Of a stretch of 44,104 bases of DNA, positions 35,496 through 43,268 are shown piece by piece. The first letter of the stretch is position 1, and the number at the start of each line of letters is the position of its first letter. Origin of the DNA: Acetobacteraceae bacterium (lineage in GTDB: Bacteria > Pseudomonadota > Alphaproteobacteria > Acetobacterales > Acetobacteraceae); NCBI GenBank assembly GCA_024280945.1, contig JAMXLO010000057.1, forward strand, positions 1 through 44,104, written 5' to 3'. The notes below the pieces were generated by a model. That model did no database searches, had not been told where the DNA came from, and saw only the letters and a list, made by a program, of their open reading frames with translations. The position numbers and the translations under genes are program-made.

Positions 35496-36276
35496 GTTGT
35501 ATTGCCTTCTCGATCGGGGTGCCATTATGCCTCGACTACGAGACACTACAATGTCTCAGGGCGACGTCTCCACCGATGACAATAGACTAAATTGGGGCTT
35601 CTCTGAGGTGGTGCATATGCTGCCCGTGCTTGGATCGTGACGGACCACTGATCGCATTCGGAATTTAATGTCGACTGACTTAGTCGATGGCCACGGTCAA
35701 TCACCACAAGTGGTTCGCGGTGCTCTTTTGCTGTATAACCACATCTGGCGGACGAGCAGCGCCCGGTGAATATGTGGAAAACCTTGGATAAGGCCGGTTG
35801 CGACATCTCCGTAAGTTCGGGCACCAATTGGGCTGAGCAGCGCAGGAAGCCAGCCGATGATGTGGTGCCTAAAACGGTCGTGGGCATCCAGCTTCGCCGC
35901 AGCTTCGCCGACCAGCTTCGATGCTGCTGCCAGGAAGGCCTTGCGCGCATAAACAGGACCTTGTGCGGTCCAACCGGCCTTCATGTGATCGAGCAGAAGG
36001 CAAGTGTGAGGAACGGCGAGATCGACGAGTTCCGGCTCACCATGGAAGTGAGCTTCATCTTGAAAGCATGAAGTGATCGAGGAAGGTGGGCTGGTCATTG
36101 GCAGTGAGCAAATCGACTGACTCACTTGTTCGCGGCAAAATGCGATGCTCCGTACCCACGTCTCGGGCGCTGAAGATTGGCAGTCGCACCAGTGTGTGGC
36201 ACCGTCGCTGCAACCAACAAGCACACCGACAAACTCGGCATATTGCCGCTTAGGTGCAGACCGGAGGACAAACATC
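35496..36276. other. Intergenic region upstream of two divergent genes
   Basis: About 780 bases between the family-5 binding protein (minus) and the amidohydrolase (plus). It holds one doubtful minus-strand gene at 35697-36098. The amidohydrolase ribosome site (GGAGGA) is at its right end. Confidence 0.4.
35697..36098 (-). CDS. Hypothetical protein, doubtful
   Basis: The frame is open for 133 residues from an ATG at 36098. The composition is protein-like: LVDLAVPHTCLLLDHMKAGW, ARKAFLAAASKLVGEAAAKL and HHIIGWLPALLSPIGARTYG, with helical and hydrophobic stretches. I do not recognise a family. No ribosome site is visible, and a plus-strand frame of similar length overlaps it. It could be a decayed or partial gene. 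Confidence 0.3.
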   Translation of the reverse strand: MTSPPSSITSCFQDEAHFHGEPELVDLAVPHTCLLLDHMKAGWTAQGPVYARKAFLAAASKLVGEAAAKLDAHDRFRHHIIGWLPALLSPIGARTYGDVATGLIQGFPHIHRALLVRQMWLYSKRAPRTTCGD

Positions 36277-37650
36277 ATGACCACCCACGTCCGCTGTGGC
36301 TCCCTGTTTACCGGCGACACCAGCCCGCTCCGGCACGACGCCACGATCGGCATCGGCGACGATGGCCGCATAGCCTTCGTCCGCGACACCGCCGATGCTC
36401 CCCCGATCGCAGTCCATGGTGACAGCGTCCTCGACTACAGCAGGCTCTTCGTCATGCCAGGTCTGATCGATGTCCATACCCATCTCGCCTATGGCAACGC
36501 CAAGAGCGAGGAAGACATCGATCTCTACCAACCCATGGAATTCCGCGCCCTGCGTGCTTTGTTCTTTGCGCAGAAGGTGCTGATGGCCGGCTATACCTCG
36601 ATCTGCGCACCGGGTGATGCGGGGCAGATCAGCCTGTCGGTCCGCGATTCGATCAACTTTGGCCTATTCGATGGCCCGCGGGTCACCGCCGCTGGCCGCT
36701 ATCTTACCACGCGGCAGGGGCTCACCGACTGGTATCCGACCTGGATCGGCGTGCCAGATACTTCGATCGGCCGACTGGTTACCAGCAAAGACGAGGCGAT
36801 CGAGGAAATCCGGGTACAGGCGAAGAACGGCGTCGACTGCATCAAGCTGGCGCTGGACGGCATTCAAACGCGACCCAATGGCGAGCTTATTGCTGCTTTC
36901 ACCCAGGACGAGACCACCGCCATGGTGACCGAGGCGCACCGGCTCGGTCGCAAGGTCGTGGCGCATGCACGAGGCAAAGAGGCGGTGCTATACGCGGCGC
37001 GGGCCGGCGTAGACCTGATCTTCCACGCCACCTACCTCGATGACGAATGCATTGAGGCGTTGTTGCGCTCAGGCAGCGCACTCGGCCCGACCCTGACTTT
37101 CCAACGTAACATCATCGACTTCACCCAGCCGCACGAGCCTGCGGCGCAGAAAGGCCGCCCCGCCCACGTCGAGCGCGAATATGCCATTGCCTGCGAAAAC
37201 ATGCAAAAGGCGCGCAAGGCCGGTGTGCCGATGATGACCGGCACCGACAGCGGCTTCGCGGTCACTCCCTATGGGGAATGGCACGCGCTGGAACTTGAGA
37301 TCTTCGTCCGCGACCTGGGCTTCACGTCCGCTGAGGCGCTGCGTTGCGCCACCTCGATTGCCGCTCGCTTTGTGAATCATGGCGACAGCGTTGGGGTGTT
37401 GGCACCGGGCAGCTTCGCCGACTTCATTGCGGTAGAGGGCTTGCCGCTCGAGAACATTGCAATTCTTCAGGACAAGACCCGCATACGCCATGTGCATGTG
37501 GCTGGGAAATGCATGCAGATCCCCGAGCGAAGCTACGACCCGCGGCAAGTCACCGACCGGAGCCTGGTAAACTGGACGGATCTCTACACGCAGGAGCGGG
37601 TACGCGCACTCTATCCCGCACGGAAACTGGTTGCCGCTGCGGCGGAGTAG
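36277..37650 (+). CDS. Amidohydrolase family protein (imidazolonepropionase/prolidase-like)
   Basis: A 457-residue metal-dependent hydrolase. ATG 36277 has GGAGGA eight bases upstream. The domains follow the amidohydrolase-1 pattern: an N-terminal beta-sandwich, then GLIDVHTHLAYG with metal ligands His67 and His69, Lys190 (VDCIKLALDG, a likely carboxylated bridging Lys), His230 (VVAHARG), His250 (IFHATYLD) and Asp324 (TGTDSGF). The C-terminal sandwich starts GVLAPGSFADFIAVEG. It probably cleaves an amide or cyclic amide in the cytoplasm; no signal peptide is seen. Related proteins act on peptides ending in proline or on xenobiotic amides. It stands alone on its strand. Confidence 0.88.
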   Translation: MTTHVRCGSLFTGDTSPLRHDATIGIGDDGRIAFVRDTADAPPIAVHGDSVLDYSRLFVMPGLIDVHTHLAYGNAKSEEDIDLYQPMEFRALRALFFAQKVLMAGYTSICAPGDAGQISLSVRDSINFGLFDGPRVTAAGRYLTTRQGLTDWYPTWIGVPDTSIGRLVTSKDEAIEEIRVQAKNGVDCIKLALDGIQTRPNGELIAAFTQDETTAMVTEAHRLGRKVVAHARGKEAVLYAARAGVDLIFHATYLDDECIEALLRSGSALGPTLTFQRNIIDFTQPHEPAAQKGRPAHVEREYAIACENMQKARKAGVPMMTGTDSGFAVTPYGEWHALELEIFVRDLGFTSAEALRCATSIAARFVNHGDSVGVLAPGSFADFIAVEGLPLENIAILQDKTRIRHVHVAGKCMQIPERSYDPRQVTDRSLVNWTDLYTQERVRALYPARKLVAAAAE

Positions 37651-38320
37651 CCTTGCCCGTCTACTCCGCCCTGAACCCGTCGCCGCACAGCAACACCGGT
37701 AGTGTCCCCGCTGGGTGGTAATAGCGCACAGTGGCGTTATGCAATATTCACTTTTGAGACCCGCTGCTGCCTCTGTCAGGAACATCTGCGTGCCGGAGCG
37801 AGACGTTCGGGTGATCCAGTACGACTTGCCCCGGTGTGGCTTGTCGGCCGACGTTAGGTTACGCTCAAGCGGTAGGCTAATGAACTCAGCACTGACGACG
37901 CTCGTACTCCATCGCGCAATCGGTTGCGGGGCGCGCCCCCAATCCACTAGTCCTGCATCAATGATCCGTCTCGATATTCTCCGTCCAGGCGTCCGGTGGT
38001 GTCTGACCGGCGATCAGCGAATGCTGATCTCGACGCGCCGGGCTTGGCCTCCATTCTCCATGGCGCCGGTATTTTTTAAATCGATCATAATCTCATACGG
38101 ACGATAAATTTGCTTGACAGTCGCGCGAGGGACGCAGTCTCCTCGCGCCTTGGCCACGCACGTTGCCATCTTTGCTGAAGAGCTGCGTGCACAACGCGAC
38201 CAGTAACGCACGAAAGCCGCTTCATAAGCCGGATGCAATCCGCGGTCTCTGGTTCGGCTACGCGCGCGAGGCGGTGAGCAAAGGATATTCGCAGACCCAA
38301 TACAACCGGGGGGTATTCCT
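37651..38320. other. Intergenic upstream of the SBP56-family gene
   Basis: About 670 bases. No intact gene is recognised. Short minus-strand pieces look protein-like (RPYEIMIDLKNTGAMENG near 38060; STSVVSAEFISLPLERNL near 37870) but have no family and no continuous frame with other evidence. A candidate regulatory hairpin lies at 38123-38148. Confidence 0.4.
38114..38148 (+). promoter_or_regulatory. TTGACA box followed by inverted repeat
   Basis: A consensus -35 hexamer TTGACA (38114-38119) is followed three bases later by GCGCGAGG, a 10-base spacer and CCTCGCGC (38123-38148), a perfect 8-base inverted repeat. The repeat covers the space where a -10 box would lie; no good -10 is visible. It is about 170 bases upstream of the gene at 38321. 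It may be an operator or an RNA hairpin. Confidence 0.35.
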
Positions 38321-39721
38321 ATGTCGATGAGGCCTGACCCGACCTTCCACGCATCGCCAAAGCTTGCCATGGAAGCTGCGCCAGAAGACTTCGCCTACAC
38401 TTTGCTGCTCAGCCCGGACTTTTCGAAGCCTGACGCACTCGCAGTGATCGACGTAAAGCCCGGCTCGTCCACCTTCAGTCAGATCGTCCATACGGTGACG
38501 ATGCCTTACAAAGGAGATGAGTTCCATCATTTCGGCTGGAACGCCTGCTCGTCTGCATTGTCGCCATTGACGGGCCACGCATTCCTGGAACGGCGCTACC
38601 TGATTATCCCTGGCTTGCGGTCTTCGCGCATCTATGTGGTGGACACGAAGCCAGATCCCACCAAGGCAAAAATACACAAGATCATCGAGCCGGAACAGGT
38701 CTTCAAGAAGACCGGCTACTCGCGACCTCATACGGTCCACTGCGGCCCTGAAGGCGTCTATATCAGCACCCTTGGCGGCGGCGGCAAAGAAGGCACCGAG
38801 GGGCCACCTGGCATCTTCATCATGGACTGCGAAACATTCGATATTCTTGGACGCTGGGAGATCGATCGCGGCCCCCAACAACTCCACTACGATTTCTGGT
38901 GGAACCTGCCACGCGACTACATGGTCTCGAGCGAGTGGGCCCTACCGCCGCAGTTCGAGAACGGCATCGTGCCGGAAGATCTGTTGTCGAATAAATACGG
39001 GCATCGGCTTCACTTTTGGGATTTGCGAGGCCGGCGGAACGTCCAAACTATCGATCTCGGGGCCAACCATCAGATGGCGCTCGAAGTGCGACCCGCGCAT
39101 GATCCGGTGCGCGAGTACGGCTTCGTTGGCGTCGTGGTCGATACGACGAACCTGGAAGGCTCAATCTGGACCTGGTGGCGCGAGGGCGGCAAATTCCACA
39201 TCGAGAAGACGGCTACCATCCCACCCGAGCCGGCGTCCAAGGAACAATTGCCGGCACTTTTGCAAGGCTTTGGCGCCGTGCCGCCATTGGTGACCGATAT
39301 CGACCTCTCCATGGATGACCGATTCCTCTACGTCGCCTGTTGGGGAACCGGAGAGATGCGCCAATACGACGTCACCAATCCACAGAAGCCGACGCTGACA
39401 GGCTCCGTCCGTATCGGTGGCATTGCTCGACACACGCCTCATCCCAATGGCAAAGCGTATGCAGGTGGTCCACAGATGGTCGAGATCAGTCGCGACGGCA
39501 AGCGCGTCTATTGGACCAACTCGCTTTACTCGACCTGGGATGACCAGTTCTATCCCGACGGGGTGGCGGGCGCGGAGGTCATGGCTAATGCGAACCCGAG
39601 CGGCGGTCTTGGGTTGGCAACGGACTATTGGGTGGACTTGCCCGACGGATACCGGGCGCACCAGATACGGCTCGAGGGCGGTGACTGCTCGACCGATTCA
39701 TTCTGCTATTCGTCAGCTTGA
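38321..39721 (+). CDS. Selenium-binding protein family (SBP56 / methanethiol oxidase) protein
   Basis: A 466-residue seven-bladed propeller protein of the SELENBP1/MtoX family. Characteristic segments are DEFHHFGWNACSSAL (66-80), LIIPGLRSSRIYVVDTKPDP, KIHKIIEPEQVFKKTGYSRP with HTVHCGPEGVYISTLG, WWNLPRDYMVSSEWALP and DIDLSMDDRFLYVACWGTGE. The known bacterial activity is oxidation of methanethiol to formaldehyde, H2S and H2O2, with copper in the periplasm. Here no signal peptide is seen, and the animal CSSC motif is reduced to one Cys (CSSA), so the same activity is not assured. It has a GGGGGG eight to nine bases before the ATG. The downstream membrane gene overlaps its stop codon. Confidence 0.88.
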   Translation: MSMRPDPTFHASPKLAMEAAPEDFAYTLLLSPDFSKPDALAVIDVKPGSSTFSQIVHTVTMPYKGDEFHHFGWNACSSALSPLTGHAFLERRYLIIPGLRSSRIYVVDTKPDPTKAKIHKIIEPEQVFKKTGYSRPHTVHCGPEGVYISTLGGGGKEGTEGPPGIFIMDCETFDILGRWEIDRGPQQLHYDFWWNLPRDYMVSSEWALPPQFENGIVPEDLLSNKYGHRLHFWDLRGRRNVQTIDLGANHQMALEVRPAHDPVREYGFVGVVVDTTNLEGSIWTWWREGGKFHIEKTATIPPEPASKEQLPALLQGFGAVPPLVTDIDLSMDDRFLYVACWGTGEMRQYDVTNPQKPTLTGSVRIGGIARHTPHPNGKAYAGGPQMVEISRDGKRVYWTNSLYSTWDDQFYPDGVAGAEVMANANPSGGLGLATDYWVDLPDGYRAHQIRLEGGDCSTDSFCYSSA

Positions 39722-40398
39722 ATTCGGGCGGCATCGATTGGACGGCGGCCGGGCTGTGGCTGGCAGTCGTTGCGAGCGGCTTCTATCACGGCGCGAACCC
39801 GGGAATGGGGTGGCCGCTCGCCGTCTCAGCCGGTCTGATGAAAAAGAGAGCGCGCGCGCTCGTTACAGCGCTTGGGCCGCTGACGATCGGCCATTTGCTT
39901 GCGACGCTGTTGATGATCCTCCCGTTCGGCCTGCTGGTCGCCCTCGTTCAATGGCGGCGCGAAGCTCAAATCAGCGCCAGCCTTCTGGTCATCGGGTTCG
40001 GTGTGTTCCGGCTTGCGAAACGGCGGCACCCACGAGTACTGGCGCGAGTTCGATCGACGCAACTGGGGCTTTGGTCATTTGCGGTGGCGATCGCGCACGG
40101 CGCGGGATTAATGCTCGTGCCGATTTACCTCGGGCTTTGTCAGATAGACGATCTGGATAAAGGCCATAAGGCGGCCGGCATCCTTGGTAGCAGTGATCTC
40201 CGCATGGCGATCCTGGTCTCCATAGTCCACTCCGTCTCCATGATCGCGTGCGGTGGATTTCTGGCATGGCTGGTTTACCGCTATCTTGGTCTCAGGTTCG
40301 TGTCGCGGAGTTGGTTCAATCTGGATGCACCCTGGGCCTTCAGCCTCATAACGGTGGGCGTGATCTCTCTATCGATCAGCCTTACCGATGGGCCTTGA
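39718..40398 (+). CDS. Polytopic membrane protein coupled to the SBP56-family gene
   Basis: A 226-residue protein with about six hydrophobic helices. It starts at TTG 39718, which overlaps the preceding stop by four bases (TTGA), so translation is almost certainly coupled. Conserved-looking motifs are GFYHGANPGMGWPLAVSAGL in the first loop/helix, GPLTIGHLLATLLMI, AIAHGAGLMLVPIYLG and SIVHSVSMIACGG. The His residues placed within helices recall metal exporters such as the nickel/cobalt or sulfite-exporter types, but I cannot assign a family name. The tight coupling suggests it supplies a metal, cofactor or sulfur species to the SBP56 protein, or anchors it. That role is inference. Confidence 0.8.
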   Translation: MNSGGIDWTAAGLWLAVVASGFYHGANPGMGWPLAVSAGLMKKRARALVTALGPLTIGHLLATLLMILPFGLLVALVQWRREAQISASLLVIGFGVFRLAKRRHPRVLARVRSTQLGLWSFAVAIAHGAGLMLVPIYLGLCQIDDLDKGHKAAGILGSSDLRMAILVSIVHSVSMIACGGFLAWLVYRYLGLRFVSRSWFNLDAPWAFSLITVGVISLSISLTDGP

Positions 40399-40463
40399 TC
40401 AGCGCCAATGGTGCGCATCTCGTGAGCCGACGCGACAGCAGTAAAGTATAAAACGAGACATCG

Positions 40464-41672
40464 CTAGCGCGGGACCAGAGGACAAGCCGGGTTCATAGGC
40501 CCAAACGCCTCTTCGCCTGGCAGAGCTGTGACCAACTTGAAATAGTCCCATTCGCCTTTCGACTCCTCCGGCGACTTCACCTGGTACAGGTAGATCGGAT
40601 GGATCACGCTGCCGTCCTCACGGATCCTCCCTTTGCCGAATAGCTTGTCGTCGGTCGGTGTCGCCTTCATCTTTACGACAACTGCGCGGCCGTCGCTCTT
40701 TTCGCCGAGTGCTGCGACCGCCTTCAGGTAGTGCAGCACTGACGCGTAGACGCCGGCAGTGAATTCGTTGACATAGATATGCATTGGGTGGCGCTGCACG
40801 AAGCGCGCGGCAAACGCTCTCGTATCGACGTCGCGGTCCCAGTAGAAGGGGTTTGCGGTGTACAGCCCCCGTGTCAGCTTCAGCCCGACGGCACGCACAT
40901 TGTTAATGTCCAATACGAAGGCCGCAATCCGCCTGCCGCCTTGCATCAGGCCAAATTCATTTGCCTGTTTGAGAAAATTGGTCAGGTCGGCACTGTAGTT
41001 TGCCAGCCCCACGACATTGGCGCCCGATGACCCGGCTTGCACGACGAAGGACGAGAAGTCGGTGAGGCCAGCGGAATGCGCCACCGTGCCGACGACCTTG
41101 CCGCCCATCGTGGTCACCGCCTCGGTGGCGTTGCGCGTCAGGTCGCGACCGTAGGCATTGTCGATGTGCACGAAGAACCAGTTATTACCGGCATCACCCT
41201 TCATCAGGGCCGACGGTAGGCTATGCGATGTGGCCCATGTATCAATAGTCCAGCGCACCGTGTTCGGCGAGCACTGCGCGCCGGTGAGTTCAAGCGACTG
41301 CGAGCTTGAGGGTAGCAACACTTTGTTGTTGTCACGCGCAATCTGGTTGATCGCCAGGGCCACTGAAGAGTTCGGTACGTCGGCCACAGCATCCACGTCT
41401 TCCTGGTCAAACCAGCGTCGGACGATTGTGGCGCCGACATCGGGCTTCTGAAGATGATCGGCGAACACGACGTCGATCTTCATGCCAGCAACCGAGCCGC
41501 CCACGTCTTCGGCTGCAAGCTGCGCAGCCAACACTGATCCTGGTCCCATGTCGTCCACTGCAACGCCCGACATGTCCGTGAGAACCCCGATCTTTACCGT
41601 CCTGTCAGCTGCGGTGGCAGCACCGATGATCAGCGCAAAGGCGAGCGACGGCAGATAGACGGTCGATTTCAT
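40464..41672 (-). CDS. Branched-chain amino-acid-type ABC substrate-binding protein
   Basis: A 402-residue periplasmic protein of the Peripla_BP_6 type. ATG 41672 with GGGGGGA upstream gives a clear signal peptide (STVYLPSLAFALIIGAATAA). Core segments are RTVKIGVLTDMSGVAVDDMG, GMKIDVVFADHLQKPDVGAT, FFVHIDNAYGRDLTRNATEA and YVNEFTAGVYASVLHYLKAV. It is clearly distinct from the pair at 8239 and 24963. This group is common in Bradyrhizobium-like genomes, often without a permease. A collapsed LLM gene lies just upstream on the same strand, repeating the LLM/binding-protein pairing seen at 7320-9447. Confidence 0.88.
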   Translation of the reverse strand: MKSTVYLPSLAFALIIGAATAADRTVKIGVLTDMSGVAVDDMGPGSVLAAQLAAEDVGGSVAGMKIDVVFADHLQKPDVGATIVRRWFDQEDVDAVADVPNSSVALAINQIARDNNKVLLPSSSQSLELTGAQCSPNTVRWTIDTWATSHSLPSALMKGDAGNNWFFVHIDNAYGRDLTRNATEAVTTMGGKVVGTVAHSAGLTDFSSFVVQAGSSGANVVGLANYSADLTNFLKQANEFGLMQGGRRIAAFVLDINNVRAVGLKLTRGLYTANPFYWDRDVDTRAFAARFVQRHPMHIYVNEFTAGVYASVLHYLKAVAALGEKSDGRAVVVKMKATPTDDKLFGKGRIREDGSVIHPIYLYQVKSPEESKGEWDYFKLVTALPGEEAFGPMNPACPLVPR

Positions 41673-41713
41673 CGTTTCCCCCCAACGTTTGTGTGGCACA
41701 GACCGCACGTCGG

Positions 41714-41938
41714 TCAGGCCCGGAAATGCGGCATCACGTCGCGGGCGAAGTGCGCCAGCGCGCTCGGCGTTGTCTAAAAGTCGGAGAAGTGTTGTTCCAC
41801 CACCCAGGCTGCATCGTAATCTAGTTTGGCGCACAATTCGGCATCGGCGATCATCTGCTGGTACAGTGCCGTGTCTGGCTCGCCGTCGGCGCCGACCGCG
41901 CCCATCGTCCAGCCGAATTTCGGCACGGTCGCCCCCAT
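41714..41938 (-). pseudogene. Collapsed LLM oxidoreductase gene, only the two ends left
   Basis: ATG 41938, preceded by GGGAGCGG, reads MGATVPKFGWTMGAVGADGE and ADAELCAKLDYDAAWVVEQH, ending FSDF at an in-frame TAG (41770s). These 54 residues are the N-terminus of an LLM monooxygenase (EQHF is typical). The frame then goes on SALAHFARDVMPHFRA and stops at 41714. That is how many LLM proteins end (FARDVMPHF). So roughly 280 central residues have been deleted while the ends stay in register. It may once have formed an operon with the binding protein at 40464. Confidence 0.7.
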
Positions 41939-42131
41939 CGCCGCTCCCTTCGTCCCAAGACGACACCGAGAACTATGCAAGTTGCCGCGCATCTCGGCAA
42001 CGATCAGGCTAGGTCAGCACCTCTTCGAGGTAGTTCACCTCCCTCGCACCTGCGCCCGTGCTCCTCCACCGGATTGCCAGCGCAGGCAGAAAAGCCCAGC
42101 ATCCACACCCATATCTGCGAGGTACCAGACC

Positions 42132-42977
42132 ATGGAATTTGGCGCATCGATCTTTTTCACGGACTACTCGATCTCGCCCGCGGAACTGGCCATTGCGCTA
42201 GAGGATCGCGGTTTCGATTCGCTATGGGCAGCGGAGCACTCGCACATTCCGGTGCCTCGCCGCACGCCTCCACCGGGTGGCGGCGAACTGGCGAAGCGCT
42301 ACTACGATGTTATGGACCCGTTTGTGACGCTGGCCGTCGCCGCGGCCGCCACCAAGCGGCTGAAAGTCGCCACCGGCATCTGCCTCGTCATCCAGCGTGA
42401 CACAATCCAGACAGCAAAGCTGGTGGCCTCGATTGATCAGGTGAGCGGCGGACGGTTCCTGTTCGGGATCGGCGGTGGTTGGAACGTAGAAGAGATCGAA
42501 TCTCACGGCACAGCTTTCGCAACGCGCATGCAAAAGATGCGCGAGCAGATAGAAGCGATGAAACAGATTTGGACGAAGGATACCGCCGCATACAGCGGCG
42601 ACATCGTCAAGGTCCCATCGATGCAGACCTGGCCGAAGCCGACCCAGAAGCCGTATCCCCCGATTTTGTTGGGCGGCGCGTTTCCCTACGCGGCACGGCG
42701 TGCAATCCGTTACGGTGACGGCTGGTATCCGAACGCGAGCAGCGGTAACCCGGACGAGTACATGCCACGGTTCCGGCAAATGGCAGCCGAGGCGGGGCGT
42801 GATCCAAAGTCGCTGCCGGTGACGATCGGCGGCGCGCCGGAAGATCTCGCCCAACTGCAGCACTTCCGCGAGATTGGCGCGGCACGGGTGAACGTCAGTT
42901 TGCCGGCCGAAGGTCGCGATCAGATTCTGCCAATCCTCGATCGTTGGGCTGGGTTTGTCCGAAAGCTGCGCGACTAG
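42132..42977 (+). CDS. LLM-class (luciferase-like) F420-dependent oxidoreductase
   Basis: A 281-residue paralogue of the protein at 7320, sharing FFTDYS, AEHSHIP, MDPFVTLAVA, QRDTIQTAKLVASIDQVSGG, RFLFGIGGGWN and RRAIRYGDGWYPNA. It is complete: start ATG 42132, preceded by a modest GCGAGGT, and end at a normal family C-terminus (LPILDRWAGFVRKL). Unlike its paralogue it has no binding-protein gene directly downstream. It is divergent from the collapsed LLM gene at 41938. The cofactor (F420 or FMN) is inferred, the substrate unknown. Confidence 0.88.
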   Translation: MEFGASIFFTDYSISPAELAIALEDRGFDSLWAAEHSHIPVPRRTPPPGGGELAKRYYDVMDPFVTLAVAAAATKRLKVATGICLVIQRDTIQTAKLVASIDQVSGGRFLFGIGGGWNVEEIESHGTAFATRMQKMREQIEAMKQIWTKDTAAYSGDIVKVPSMQTWPKPTQKPYPPILLGGAFPYAARRAIRYGDGWYPNASSGNPDEYMPRFRQMAAEAGRDPKSLPVTIGGAPEDLAQLQHFREIGAARVNVSLPAEGRDQILPILDRWAGFVRKLRD

Positions 42978-43250
42978 TCTTTGTTCAGCCATTCACCTGC
43001 CGCACGAGCAGTACATCAGTGCCAAGCTTGAGCGTCTTGGTGCGCACCCTGCCGCGGTCAGGACCATAAAACGATCCATCGCATTGCGCCACCAGGGAAC
43101 CGCGACTTGCGAGACAGTGGGATGTGCGAATATTCGGGTCGCCAAGTTGCTTGGCCAGCTCCAACAGGCCAACTGCGCCTTGACCGCCTTGTGATCGGTC
43201 ATCGGGCAGTTGTTGGGTTCTGGCGCTCTGCTTCGCTACCTCCCGGATAA

Positions 43251-43266
43251 CGGGGCATTCGCCCCG
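43251..43266 (-). terminator. Hairpin just after the deacylase-like gene
   Basis: CGGGGC-attc-GCCCCG is a perfect 6-base-pair stem with a tetraloop, two bases beyond the minus-strand stop codon at 43269. Downstream on the minus strand only TTAT follows, so the T tract is poor. It is a likely but weak terminator. Confidence 0.5.
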
Positions 43267-43268
43267 CG

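Noticed and set aside
37069-37947. 292-residue minus-strand open frame overlapping the amidohydrolase
   Set aside because: Most of it is antisense to a gene with a complete metal site; no start signal.
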